Assembly: GCA_022798155.1 (NCBI GenBank)
Contig: JAAWLY010000035.1
Location: forward strand, 1-15,115
Direction of reading: 5' to 3'
DNA: 15,115 nucleotides
From: Lawsonibacter sp.
GTDB taxonomy: Bacteria; Bacillota; Clostridia; Oscillospirales; Oscillospiraceae
The notes under the pieces were generated by a model, which searched no databases, was not told where the DNA came from, and worked only from the letters and a program-made list of their open reading frames with translations. The translations under genes and the position numbers were made by a program. Position 1 is the first letter of the stretch, and each line of letters starts with the position of its first letter. Positions 1 to 6,540 of this stretch are shown here, piece by piece.

Positions 1-819
1 GCCGTCGGTGAGGGAGGACACCCCGGAGGACACCTCCACCAGGCCGGTGAGCAGCCGTTCCGCCCAGGTCTGGTCCAGTCCCAAGGGGGCCAGCAGAAGG
101 GCGAGTACCTTGCCCAGGGTTTGTAAAATGCCCGCGTGGGCCAGAATTCGCAGAAAGACGGTAAAAAAGAGGATGAAGGCACAGATGTTTAAGGTAGATT
201 GCAGCGCCCCGGTGACCGAGCTGGCAAAGGCCTTTGGAAAGCTGGCCGCCTGGAACTGGGGCCCACGGGTCCGTCGGGTCTGGGGCCGGTCGCCCGGCTT
301 ATAAAACCGGAACAGCACCCCCACGCACAGAGAGGCCAGCAGGTGGGTCAGGCAGAGGAGCAGCCCGGCCGTCCCGTCGCCAAACACCCCGGCCCCCACC
401 ACCCCGAGGATGAAGGCGGGACCGCTGTTGTTGCAGAAGGCCAGCATCCGCTCCGCCTCGGTGCGGGAACACTGGCCGTTTTGGTAAATCTGGATGGCTG
501 TCCGGGCCCCCACCGGATACCCCCCTACAAAGCCCAGGGCCAGGGCGGCGGCACAGTTGCCGTTTACCCGGAACAGGGGGGCCATCACCGGCTCCAGCAG
601 CCGCCCCAGATACCGGGACATCCCCAACTCCACCACCAAGGAGGACAGCACGAAGAAGGGGAACAGAGAGGGCAGGATTACATTGCCGCACAGCCTGATT
701 CCACCCCGCATGGCGGCCATGGCCTGCTCCGGCCACAGCACCAGCGCCGCTGTGGCCCACAGCAGCCCCACGCCCAACAGAATGTCCCGATACTGGGCCT
801 TGCCTACAATCCGTCCCAA
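1..819 (-). CDS. ylbJ: YlbJ-like sporulation integral membrane protein, C-terminus off the window
   Basis: The reverse strand is open from 885 to the left edge and encodes a hydrophobic protein; 273 residues are visible. The order of motifs is that of the YlbJ / nucleoside-recognition (Gate) transporter-like family: NVILPSLFPFFVLSSL, LLEPVMAPLFRVNG, GFVGGYPVGA, LAFCNNSGPAFILGVVGAGV, then a second block with AFASSVTGALQ and LVEVSSGVSSL. In Bacillus, YlbJ is needed for spore heat resistance and lies in the spore or forespore membrane; its substrate is not established. There is no ATG or GTG near the start. A TTG at 819 with GGGAGG at 828-833 (8-nt spacing) is the best start. YlbJ proteins are usually about 400 residues, so roughly a third is missing. 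It lies downstream of the flavin oxidoreductase gene on the same strand, but the repeat element between them suggests separate control. A related Gate-domain protein such as SpmA is a less likely alternative. Confidence 0.85.
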   Translation of the reverse strand, partial: MGRIVGKAQYRDILLGVGLLWATAALVLWPEQAMAAMRGGIRLCGNVILPSLFPFFVLSSLVVELGMSRYLGRLLEPVMAPLFRVNGNCAAALALGFVGGYPVGARTAIQIYQNGQCSRTEAERMLAFCNNSGPAFILGVVGAGVFGDGTAGLLLCLTHLLASLCVGVLFRFYKPGDRPQTRRTRGPQFQAASFPKAFASSVTGALQSTLNICAFILFFTVFLRILAHAGILQTLGKVLALLLAPLGLDQTWAERLLTGLVEVSSGVSSLTDG

Positions 820-850
820 CGCCCGCGCCTCCCAAAGAAAACTTCTCTTT

Positions 851-964
851 GAAGGTATGCGGAAAAAGATATTTCTTGCCTGTCCTCAGAGAAAATTTTT
901 CCTAGTATTCCTGCGAAAATTTGCCTTGTCTGGCGGCAAAATTTTTCGCTATCCGGCATACTTC
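851..964. repeat. AT-rich nested repeat, MITE-like, between two minus-strand genes
   Basis: The ends form an imperfect inverted repeat: GAAGGTATGC at 851-860 and GCATACTTC at 956-964, differing by one extra G. Inside, a block of about 27 bp is directly repeated: 876-901 (TTGCCTGTC ... AAAATTTTTC) and 921-947 (TTGCCTTGTC ... AAAATTTTTC). The sequence is much more AT-rich than the flanking genes. The layout resembles a miniature inverted-repeat element or a REP-like intergenic repeat; no transposase is present. It starts 19 bp after the stop codon of the flavin oxidoreductase and ends 17 bp before the ribosome-binding site of the ylbJ-like gene. Only one copy is in the window, so mobility is an inference. 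Confidence 0.5.
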
Positions 965-982
965 GAGATATGAAACAGGCTC

Positions 983-1528
983 TCAGAAACTGTCCGCCAA
1001 AGCCGCCGCCTTCTGGCAGCCGTCTGTCTTTTTGATATCTCCCACGTTTAATACGCCGGGAATCAGCACTTCGCCCACCATTTTCCATTTCAGCAATGCG
1101 GCGGAACGCTCCAAAGGTATACGCACGCCGTCCATAACAGAGACATCCTCCTCCTCGCAGCAGACAATCATAGCGCATTCCTTGCCTGCGATGTCCTTGC
1201 CGCCTACCACAAAGGAGAACAGCCGGTCGATAACGCCTTTCACCTGCGCGGGGATGGAGTACCAGTATACCGGCATGGTAAACACTACGGCGTCCGCCTC
1301 TAAAATAGCGGGCGCGATAGTATTGAAATCATCGTCGAAAGAACAGGCTTTACCAGTTTTGAAGCAGGTCTCACAGGCGCGGCAGCCCCCCACATGTTTC
1401 ATAGCCGCGTCAAAACGGGTGACCGTGTGGCCTTTTTCCTCCGCCGCTTGGATAAAGGCGTCTGTCATGGCAAAGCTGTTGCCGTTTTTGCGGGGACTCC
1501 CGGTGATGACTACGATTTTCTTACTCAT
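983..1528 (-). CDS. NAD(P)H-dependent FMN oxidoreductase, iron-sulfur flavoprotein-like
   Basis: This is a 181-residue flavodoxin-fold protein. The N-terminal strand and phosphate-binding loop IVVITGSPRKNGNS (residues 5-18) bind FMN, and MPVYWYSIPAQVKGVIDRL is the second flavin-contact loop typical of the NADPH-dependent FMN reductase / flavodoxin_2 family. Cysteines 49, 52, 55 and 62 are spaced CX2CX2CX6C, the compact motif that holds a 4Fe-4S cluster in archaeal and clostridial iron-sulfur flavoproteins (Isf). A cluster here is inferred. Isf-type proteins pass electrons to quinones, oxygen or peroxide. The start is an ATG preceded by AAGGAG about 10 nt upstream. It is divergent from an HxlR-type regulator, which probably controls it. 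GC content looks lower than that of the surrounding genes. The exact substrate cannot be told from sequence. Confidence 0.85.
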   Translation of the reverse strand: MSKKIVVITGSPRKNGNSFAMTDAFIQAAEEKGHTVTRFDAAMKHVGGCRACETCFKTGKACSFDDDFNTIAPAILEADAVVFTMPVYWYSIPAQVKGVIDRLFSFVVGGKDIAGKECAMIVCCEEEDVSVMDGVRIPLERSAALLKWKMVGEVLIPGVLNVGDIKKTDGCQKAAALADSF

Positions 1529-1568
1529 AGAATGCAGGCTCCTTTTTGTTTGATAGTTTTTGGACGAG

Positions 1569-1597
1569 TTGACTGGATTTTTGATTGGTATTATTAT
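1569..1597 (+). promoter_or_regulatory. Sigma-A-type promoter for the HxlR regulator gene
   Basis: TTGACT at 1569-1574 and TATTAT at 1592-1597 are separated by exactly 17 bp, a near-consensus housekeeping promoter pointing at the HxlR gene. The predicted transcript starts near 1604 and would include the palindrome at 1635-1649 in its leader. The -10 overlaps the -10 of the opposing promoter. Confidence 0.65.
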
Positions 1598-1623
1598 ATT
1601 AGCATGAATGAAAATAATTGCAA
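1593..1623 (-). promoter_or_regulatory. Probable promoter for the flavin oxidoreductase gene
   Basis: On the minus strand, TTGCAA (1618-1623) and TATAAT (1593-1598) are 19 bp apart. The -10 hexamer is perfect; the spacing is slightly long. It overlaps the divergent promoter of the HxlR gene face to face, so the two transcripts would compete for polymerase. Confidence 0.5.
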
Positions 1624-1634
1624 GTACGCACGTC

Positions 1635-1649
1635 TAAGTAATATACTTA
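1635..1649. promoter_or_regulatory. Palindromic operator candidate for the HxlR regulator
   Basis: TAAGTA-ATA-TACTTA is a perfect inverted repeat with a 3-bp centre. A further AAGTA half-site is at 1622-1626, beside the -35 of the minus-strand promoter. The AGTA/TACT half-site composition resembles sites reported for YodB/HxlR-type regulators in Bacillus. It lies between the regulator gene's predicted start point and its ribosome-binding site, where a bound dimer would block its own transcription. Binding is an inference. Confidence 0.5.
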
Positions 1650-1667
1650 CTGAAAGGAAAGCGCATT

Positions 1668-2012
1668 ATGAAGAAACGGCATATCTCGAAAGAGTGTTTG
1701 GAGGAAACGGGCTTCAGCTACACGCTGTCCCTAATCAACGGAAAATACAAGATGACCATTCTTTATACCTTGATGGAATTTAACATTGTCCGATTCAATG
1801 AGATGAAGAAATATATTGGGAAAATCTCTTACAAAACGCTGAGCGCGACGCTGAAAGAACTGGAGACAGATCAGCTTGTCCACCGGGAGGAGTATCCCCA
1901 AATCCCGCCCAAGGTGGAGTACAGCTTGACGGAACGCGGAAAGTCCTTAATCCCAATTTTAGACACGATGTGCGAGTGGGGAGAGCAAAACAGAGCGTCT
2001 GCTGAGGGATAA
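1668..2012 (+). CDS. HxlR/YodB-type winged-helix transcriptional regulator
   Basis: A 114-residue protein with the HxlR pattern: LSLINGKYKMTILYTL (helix leading into the winged helix), RFNEMKKYIGKISYKTLSATLKELE (DNA-recognition region) and the wing VEYSLTERGKSLIPIL. HxlR proteins are dimeric DNA-binding regulators, many of which sense electrophiles, quinones or disulfide stress. Only two cysteines are present, C10 and C102; this resembles YodB, where an N-terminal Cys6 pairs with Cys101 of the partner subunit. The ATG at 1668 follows an AAAGGAAA ribosome-binding site. It is divergent from the flavin oxidoreductase, the usual arrangement for a regulator and its target. GC content is visibly lower than in the downstream genes. 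The family call is firm; redox sensing is inferred. Confidence 0.9.
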   Translation: MKKRHISKECLEETGFSYTLSLINGKYKMTILYTLMEFNIVRFNEMKKYIGKISYKTLSATLKELETDQLVHREEYPQIPPKVEYSLTERGKSLIPILDTMCEWGEQNRASAEG

Positions 2013-2021
2013 AGAAAACAA

Positions 2022-2050
2022 TTGCAGAATAGAAAATTTTACAGTATAAT
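2022..2050 (+). promoter_or_regulatory. Sigma-A-type promoter for the DUF2804-to-rarA run
   Basis: TTGCAG at 2022-2027 and a perfect TATAAT at 2045-2050 are 17 bp apart. The promoter begins 10 bp after the HxlR stop codon and would start transcription near 2057, giving the next gene a leader of about 57 nt. It would drive the packed run of genes up to rarA, independently of the HxlR promoter. Confidence 0.7.
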
Positions 2051-2113
2051 GGTATGCAATTGACGGGCTGCGGAGGGCGCCTGCGGCTGACTCACGAAGG
2101 GAGAAACACAGAC

Positions 2114-3148
2114 ATGGAGCAACATGAGATCACCGCGGCGGGGCCGCTGCTGGACGAGCAGGGAAACCTGCGGGAGGCCGGGTACGCCAAAAAACTGTTG
2201 CCGGTGTATGACCGAGACCAAATCAAGGCATCCGCGCTGCGGGTCAAGGAGTGGGACTACTACTTGATTATGAACGGCCAGTTTGGTCTGGCCCTGACCA
2301 TCGCCGACAACGGCTACATGGGCTTGGACTCCATCTCCCTGCTGGATTTTTGGGAGAACACCCAAATTACCAAAAGCCCCATGCGGCTGATGCCCATGGG
2401 GAGCACCGGGATGCCCGCCAGCTCGGCGGAGGGAGACAGCGCCTCCGGCGGCAAGGGCTACTCCCTGCTTTTCCGCCGGGAGGAGGACCGGCGCCTGCTG
2501 TACGCCCATATGGAGCACTTTCGTGACCGGGAGGCCCTAGACGCCTATATTGAGCTTACCGAGGAGCCGGAGGAGTCCATGGTAATCTGCACCCCCTTTG
2601 ACAAGCCGGGCCATTTCTATTTTAACCAGAAAATCAACTGCCTGCGAGCGGCCGGAAAGGTGACGGTGGGGGAGAGCGAGTATATGCTGGACCCCTCCGA
2701 CTCCTTTGCCGTGCTGGACTGGGGCCGGGGCGTTTGGACCTACCACAACACCTGGTACTGGGCCTCCGCCTCCGGCCTGGTGGAGGGGGTGCCTTTCGGC
2801 TTTAACTTGGGCTATGGCTTTGGCAATGCCTCTGCGGCTACGGAAAATATGCTGTTCTATAACGGCAAGGCCCACAAGCTGTCTAAGGTCCGCTTCCGCA
2901 TCCCCGGCCGCCGGCGCAGACGCCGGTATATGGAGCAGTGGGAGTTTACCAGCGACGACGGCCGGTTTGAAATGCGCTTTGATCCCATTCTGGACCGCTC
3001 CGCCTGTGCCAGCGCGGCGGGGATCATCAAATCGGACCAGCACCAGATTTTCGGCAAGTTTACCGGCCTGGCCCTGCTGGACGACGGCACGGAAATTTTT
3101 GTGAAGGACTTTCTGGGCTTTGCCGAGGAAGTGGAAAACAAGTGGTGA
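2114..3148 (+). CDS. DUF2804 family protein
   Basis: A 344-residue protein with the DUF2804 signature: LLDEQGNLREAGYAKK near the start, then a tryptophan- and tyrosine-rich beta body (VKEWDYYLIMNGQFGLALTI, WGRGVWTYHNTWYWASASG) and a C-terminal DDGRFEMRFDPILDRS / GKFTGLALLDDGTEI region. The fold is thought to be beta-rich and lipocalin/AttH-like; no biochemical function is established. No signal peptide or membrane segment is seen, so it should be cytoplasmic. The ATG at 2114 is preferred over an in-frame ATG at 2054 because AAGGGAG lies at 2097-2103 and the homologous region starts just after it. The last codons overlap the start of the metalloprotease gene by 7 nt, implying translational coupling. 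Strongly basic residues near position 275 (RRRRRR) are notable. Confidence 0.85.
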   Translation: MEQHEITAAGPLLDEQGNLREAGYAKKLLPVYDRDQIKASALRVKEWDYYLIMNGQFGLALTIADNGYMGLDSISLLDFWENTQITKSPMRLMPMGSTGMPASSAEGDSASGGKGYSLLFRREEDRRLLYAHMEHFRDREALDAYIELTEEPEESMVICTPFDKPGHFYFNQKINCLRAAGKVTVGESEYMLDPSDSFAVLDWGRGVWTYHNTWYWASASGLVEGVPFGFNLGYGFGNASAATENMLFYNGKAHKLSKVRFRIPGRRRRRRYMEQWEFTSDDGRFEMRFDPILDRSACASAAGIIKSDQHQIFGKFTGLALLDDGTEIFVKDFLGFAEEVENKW

Positions 3149-3747
3149 GGCAGTCCTTGCCCCAGCTGCGCCTGGTGGACACCCCAGAGGGGCCGCTGAC
3201 CTATACCTTGACCAGAAAACGGGTCAAAAATCTAAACCTGCGCATTGGGGCGAGGGGAGAAATTAAGGTGTCTGTCCCCCTGCGCTGCTGCGTCCGACAG
3301 GCGGACGACTTCGTCCGGGAGAAAAGCGGCTGGATTCTGGACGCCTGCCGCCGCCAGGAGGAGCGGCAGAGAGCGCCCCTGCCAGAGGTGTCTCGGGAGG
3401 AGAGCACAGAACGTCTGAACCGGGCGCTGGAGCGGGTCTATCTACTGGTAGAGCCTCTGGGGGTGGCTTTTCCCGCGCTGAAGCTGCGGATGCTGAAAAG
3501 CCAGTGGGGCAACTGCCACTGGACTCAGGGGTATATTACTCTGAATATCGCTCTGGCCCGGTGCCCGGAGGAGCTGAGGGATTATGTGGCCCTTCATGAG
3601 CTGGTGCATTTCCTCCACCACGACCATGGCGCGGGCTTCTACGCCCAGATGGACGCCCTGATGCCCGACTGGCGGCGGAGAAGGAAGGCGCTGAAAGGGT
3701 TTGGCGGAGCGCTGGAAGATGAAGATAAAGGAAGCGAACACGGTTGA
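3142..3747 (+). CDS. YgjP-type (DUF45, SprT-like) M48-clan zinc metallopeptidase
   Basis: A 201-residue protein matching the YgjP/DUF45 family. The N-terminal part (residues 19-75) carries YTLTRKRVKNLNLRI, the small domain common to these proteins. The catalytic part has SQWGNCHWTQGYITLN followed by ALHELVHFLHHDHGAGFYAQ. H152, E153 and H156 form the HExxH zinc site and H162 is the likely third ligand, as in the family pattern HELxH...NHSxxFW. The in vivo substrate of this family is not settled. A GTG start at 3142 is chosen: GAGGAA lies 11 nt upstream and the start overlaps the DUF2804 stop. The stop overlaps the TTG start of the next gene by 4 nt. Confidence 0.9.
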   Translation: MVRQSLPQLRLVDTPEGPLTYTLTRKRVKNLNLRIGARGEIKVSVPLRCCVRQADDFVREKSGWILDACRRQEERQRAPLPEVSREESTERLNRALERVYLLVEPLGVAFPALKLRMLKSQWGNCHWTQGYITLNIALARCPEELRDYVALHELVHFLHHDHGAGFYAQMDALMPDWRRRRKALKGFGGALEDEDKGSEHG

Positions 3748-4403
3748 AAAATCCATATCGTTGGCTGATTTACGCTCTGGGTATGGCGGTGCTTGCCTTG
3801 GGCATTACCTTGAACACCAAAGCGGGACTGGGGGTTTCTCCCATTATCTCGGTGGCCTACAGCGTGTCCCAGATTTTTTCCCTGAACTTTGGGGATATGA
3901 CCTTCTTGCTCTACTGCCTGTTTGTTGCGGCTCAATTGTTCCTGCGCGACAAGTCGGAGCTGGTGGCCACCCTGCTCCAGATTGTAGTCAGCCTGATTTT
4001 CAGCCGGCTGCTGAACCTGTTTGCCTTCTTAATCCCCTATGACAGCGCGGAGCACGGCCTGCTGGCCAATCTGGGCCTGCTGGCTGTGGCCATTTTCCTG
4101 ACCGGGCTGGGCATTGCTATGACGGTAAACATGCGGCTGGTCCCCAATCCCGGAGACGGTATCGTGCAGGCCATCGCGGACAAGATCAGCCGGGGCCAGG
4201 GCTTTACAAAGAATATCTTCGATGTTGGCTGTGTCTGTGCCACAGCGGCGGTTGGCTTCTGCTGTACCGGCCGGATCATCGGAATCGGAGTGGGTACCAT
4301 CGCCGCCATGATTGGGGTGGGCCGGGCCGTTTCTCTGGTCAACCATTTTTATCAGGATAAAATGCTGGCTGCCGCCGGGATGGCGGTCCAGGGAAAGGCG
4401 TGA
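3744..4403 (+). CDS. YczE/YitT-like multi-pass membrane protein (DUF6198)
   Basis: A 219-residue protein with about five or six hydrophobic spans. The family-type motifs are ALGITLNTKAGLGVSPI after the first span, TVNMRLVPNPGDGIVQAI in the middle and NIFDVG before the last spans. Proteins of this YczE-like group are predicted membrane proteins, possibly transport-related; no substrate is known. The TTG start at 3744 overlaps the preceding stop as TTGA and has AAAGGAAG 9 nt upstream. Six nucleotides separate its stop from the rarA start, so it belongs to the same transcription unit. Confidence 0.8.
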   Translation: MKNPYRWLIYALGMAVLALGITLNTKAGLGVSPIISVAYSVSQIFSLNFGDMTFLLYCLFVAAQLFLRDKSELVATLLQIVVSLIFSRLLNLFAFLIPYDSAEHGLLANLGLLAVAIFLTGLGIAMTVNMRLVPNPGDGIVQAIADKISRGQGFTKNIFDVGCVCATAAVGFCCTGRIIGIGVGTIAAMIGVGRAVSLVNHFYQDKMLAAAGMAVQGKA

Positions 4404-4409
4404 GGAACC

Positions 4410-5678
4410 ATGGCATACCGCCCCTTGGCGGACGAGATACGGCCCCAGTCGCTGGATGAGGTGGTGGGGCAGGGCCACATTTTGGGGAAAGGCGGCCTGC
4501 TCCGCCGGATTGTGGAGGGGGGCAACGTCCCCAATCTGATCTTCTATGGCCCCTCGGGCACCGGCAAGACCACCGTGGCCAATATCATCGCCCAGCGGAC
4601 CAACCGGCCCCTTCACCGGCTCAACGCCACTACTGCCTCCATCTCCGATATCAAGGATATTATGGCGGACATCGGCACCCTCCTCGCCCCGGATGGCGTT
4701 CTGCTCTATCTGGATGAGATCCAGTACTTCAATAAGAAACAGCAGCAGTCCCTGCTGGAGTTTATGGAGGACGGCCGCATTACCCTGATTGCTTCCACCA
4801 CGGAGAACCCTTTTTTTGCCGTCTTTGGTGCGGTATTGTCCCGGGCTAGTGTTTTTGAGTTCAAGCAGATTACCGCCGCGGACGTGCTCCCCGCCATTGA
4901 CCGGGGGATCGCCATCATGGAGAAGCGGCTGGAGGCGGAGGTCCGGTGTGAAGAGGGCGTCCGGGAGCACATTGCCTCCGCCTGCGGGGGAGACGTGCGC
5001 AAGGCCATGAATGCCATCGAGCTGCTCCTCACTGCTGCCAGGCGGGAGCAAGGAAGATTACTTGTCACCTTGGACGATGCCCGGACCGCCGCCCAGAAGT
5101 CAGCCATGCGCTACGACCGGGAGGGAGACGCCCACTTTGACATTGCCTCCGCCCTGATGAAGTCCCTTCGGGGTTCTGATCCGGACGCCGCCTTGCACTA
5201 TCTGGCCCGCCTGCTGGAGGCAGGGGACCTGATTACCGCCATCCGGCGGATCTTGTGCTCCGCCAGCGAGGATATCGGCCTGGCCTATCCCATGGCGGTA
5301 CCCATTGTTAAGGCCTGTGTGGACAACGCCCTTCAGCTTGGTCTCCCCGAGGCCAAGCTGCCCCTGGCCGAGGCGGTGATCCTGCTGGCCACCGCCCCCA
5401 AATCCAATACCGCCTGCGCCGCCATCGACGCCGCCCTGGCCGACGTCCGGGCCGGCCGCACCGGGAATATCCCCCGGGAACTGCAGAATGTCCATGCCGA
5501 TTCCGCCGGCCAGGAACGGGACCAGGGCTATCAGTACCCCCACAGCTTCCCTCGCCACTGGGTGGCCCAGCAGTATCTGCCCGACGAGCTGGTGGGGACC
5601 CGGTACTACCAGTACGGCGACAACAAAACCGAACAGGCCGCCCGGCGGTACTGGGAGGAGATCAAGGGTTCGGGCTGA
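4410..5678 (+). CDS. rarA: Replication-associated recombination ATPase RarA (MgsA)
   Basis: A 422-residue AAA+ clamp-loader-like ATPase acting at stalled replication forks and single-stranded gaps. Visible motifs: Walker A GPSGTGKT (47-54), Walker B LLYLDEI (98-104), sensor 1 IASTTENPFF (127-136) and LSRA around R145, the probable arginine finger. The C-terminal tetramerisation region shows RRILCSASEDIGLAYP, the PKSNTACAAIDAAL stretch, and the closing YPHSFPRHWVAQQYLPDEL and YYQYGDNKTE. Length is normal for the family. The ATG is 6 nt after the membrane-protein stop; the GAGGAA beside it is too close, so GGGAAAGG about 11 nt upstream is the likelier ribosome-binding site. The neighbours have no evident role in replication. 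Confidence 0.97.
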   Translation: MAYRPLADEIRPQSLDEVVGQGHILGKGGLLRRIVEGGNVPNLIFYGPSGTGKTTVANIIAQRTNRPLHRLNATTASISDIKDIMADIGTLLAPDGVLLYLDEIQYFNKKQQQSLLEFMEDGRITLIASTTENPFFAVFGAVLSRASVFEFKQITAADVLPAIDRGIAIMEKRLEAEVRCEEGVREHIASACGGDVRKAMNAIELLLTAARREQGRLLVTLDDARTAAQKSAMRYDREGDAHFDIASALMKSLRGSDPDAALHYLARLLEAGDLITAIRRILCSASEDIGLAYPMAVPIVKACVDNALQLGLPEAKLPLAEAVILLATAPKSNTACAAIDAALADVRAGRTGNIPRELQNVHADSAGQERDQGYQYPHSFPRHWVAQQYLPDELVGTRYYQYGDNKTEQAARRYWEEIKGSG

Positions 5679-5691
5679 CGGGAATGATTGG

Positions 5692-5721
5692 TTCCTTTTT
5701 TCTTTGAAATGAAAAAAGGAA
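5692..5721. repeat. TTCCTTTTTTC hairpin after rarA
   Basis: TTCCTTTTTTC (5692-5702) and GAAAAAAGGAA (5711-5721) are perfect 11-bp inverted arms with an 8-nt loop. No T-run follows, so it is a poor intrinsic terminator; it could serve as a transcript-end stabiliser. A very similar hairpin is at 10905-10930. It lies between rarA and the TauE gene, whose ribosome-binding site AAGGAGAG follows directly. Confidence 0.55.
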
Positions 5722-5739
5722 TAAAAAGGAGAGAGATAG

Positions 5740-6513
5740 ATGGAACTGCGAGAACTGGTACATATTTGGCTGATTGTCTGTCCACTGGTATTTTTAGGTG
5801 GGCTCATCGACGCGGTGGCCGGGGGCGGCGGGCTGATTACCCTGCCTGCCTACCTGCTGGCGGGGCTGCCCGCCCATATGGCCTCCGGCACCAATAAGTG
5901 CGGCAACGCCTTTGGCACCTTTTTGTCTACCGGACGCTTTCTAAAGCGGGGGGATGTCCACATCCCCAGTGCCCTTGCTGGAGCGGTGGGGGCGCTGATT
6001 GGGGCCTGGGTGGGGGCGCGGCTCAACCTCATCATGCCGGAGCAGGTGCTGTACTACATCATGATTGCGGTGGTGCCAGTGATGGCGATGTTCCTGCTTC
6101 TGAAACGGGATTTTGGCCAGGAGGACCGGTCGGGTGAGCTGAACCGGGTCCAACTGATGGCTATGGCAGCGGGCATAGGCCTGGTGATTGGCGGCTACGA
6201 CGGCTTTTTTGGTCCGGGAGCGGGCACCTTTCTGATGCTGGCCTTCACCGGGCTGTGCCGCTTCGATTTGCTTACCGCCTCGGGGAACACCAAGGTGGCC
6301 AACTCGGCCAGCAATCTGGCCTCTCTTGTCACCTTTGGCCTGGCGGGCAAGGTAATGTGGCCGGTGGGCATCCCCGCCGCCCTGTGTGGCATTGCCGGCA
6401 ACTACTTGGGCTCCAGCCTGGCCCTGAAGGGCGGGGCAAAGGTCATCCGCCCCATGTTCTTTGTGGTGCTGGGACTGCTGCTGGCCCGGCTGATATATGG
6501 CCTGGTTGTATGA
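5740..6513 (+). CDS. TauE/SafE family anion exporter
   Basis: A 257-residue protein with about eight hydrophobic spans. It has the two half-repeats of the TauE/SafE family: GGLIDAVAGGGGLITLPA with SGTNKCGNAFGT in the first half, and GGYDGFFGPGAGTFLMLAF with ASGNTKVANSASNLASL in the second. These proteins sit in the cytoplasmic membrane and export sulfite, sulfoacetate or similar organosulfur anions; the substrate here is not identifiable from sequence or neighbours. The ATG at 5740 has AAGGAGAG at good spacing. It faces the minus-strand DUF3810 gene across a bidirectional terminator. Confidence 0.92.
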   Translation: MELRELVHIWLIVCPLVFLGGLIDAVAGGGGLITLPAYLLAGLPAHMASGTNKCGNAFGTFLSTGRFLKRGDVHIPSALAGAVGALIGAWVGARLNLIMPEQVLYYIMIAVVPVMAMFLLLKRDFGQEDRSGELNRVQLMAMAAGIGLVIGGYDGFFGPGAGTFLMLAFTGLCRFDLLTASGNTKVANSASNLASLVTFGLAGKVMWPVGIPAALCGIAGNYLGSSLALKGGAKVIRPMFFVVLGLLLARLIYGLVV

Positions 6514-6540
6514 AAAAAGCCGCCCAACGGGCGGCTTACC
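6513..6540. terminator. Hairpin terminator, strongest for the minus-strand DUF3810 unit
   Basis: AAGCCGCCC (6517-6525) and GGGCGGCTT (6529-6537) form a perfect 9-bp GC-rich stem with loop AAC. On the minus strand it is followed by a run of six T (complement of 6513-6518), directly after the DUF3810 stop, a textbook intrinsic terminator. On the plus strand the tail is only ACCTATATTTT, so it is weaker for the TauE transcript. Confidence 0.85.

Noticed and set aside
299..835. Minus-strand 178-codon ATG frame at the left edge
   Set aside because: It is Gly/Arg/Pro-rich and out of frame with the YlbJ-like protein; the true frame begins with TTG at 819.
199..852. Plus-strand open frames across the left edge
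   Set aside because: Their Pro/Gln/His-rich translations are shadows of the minus-strand YlbJ-like membrane protein, which has clear family motifs.
4029..5051. 340-codon open frame antisense to the YczE-like gene and rarA
   Set aside because: It crosses two genuine, motif-bearing genes on the other strand and has no recognisable domain.
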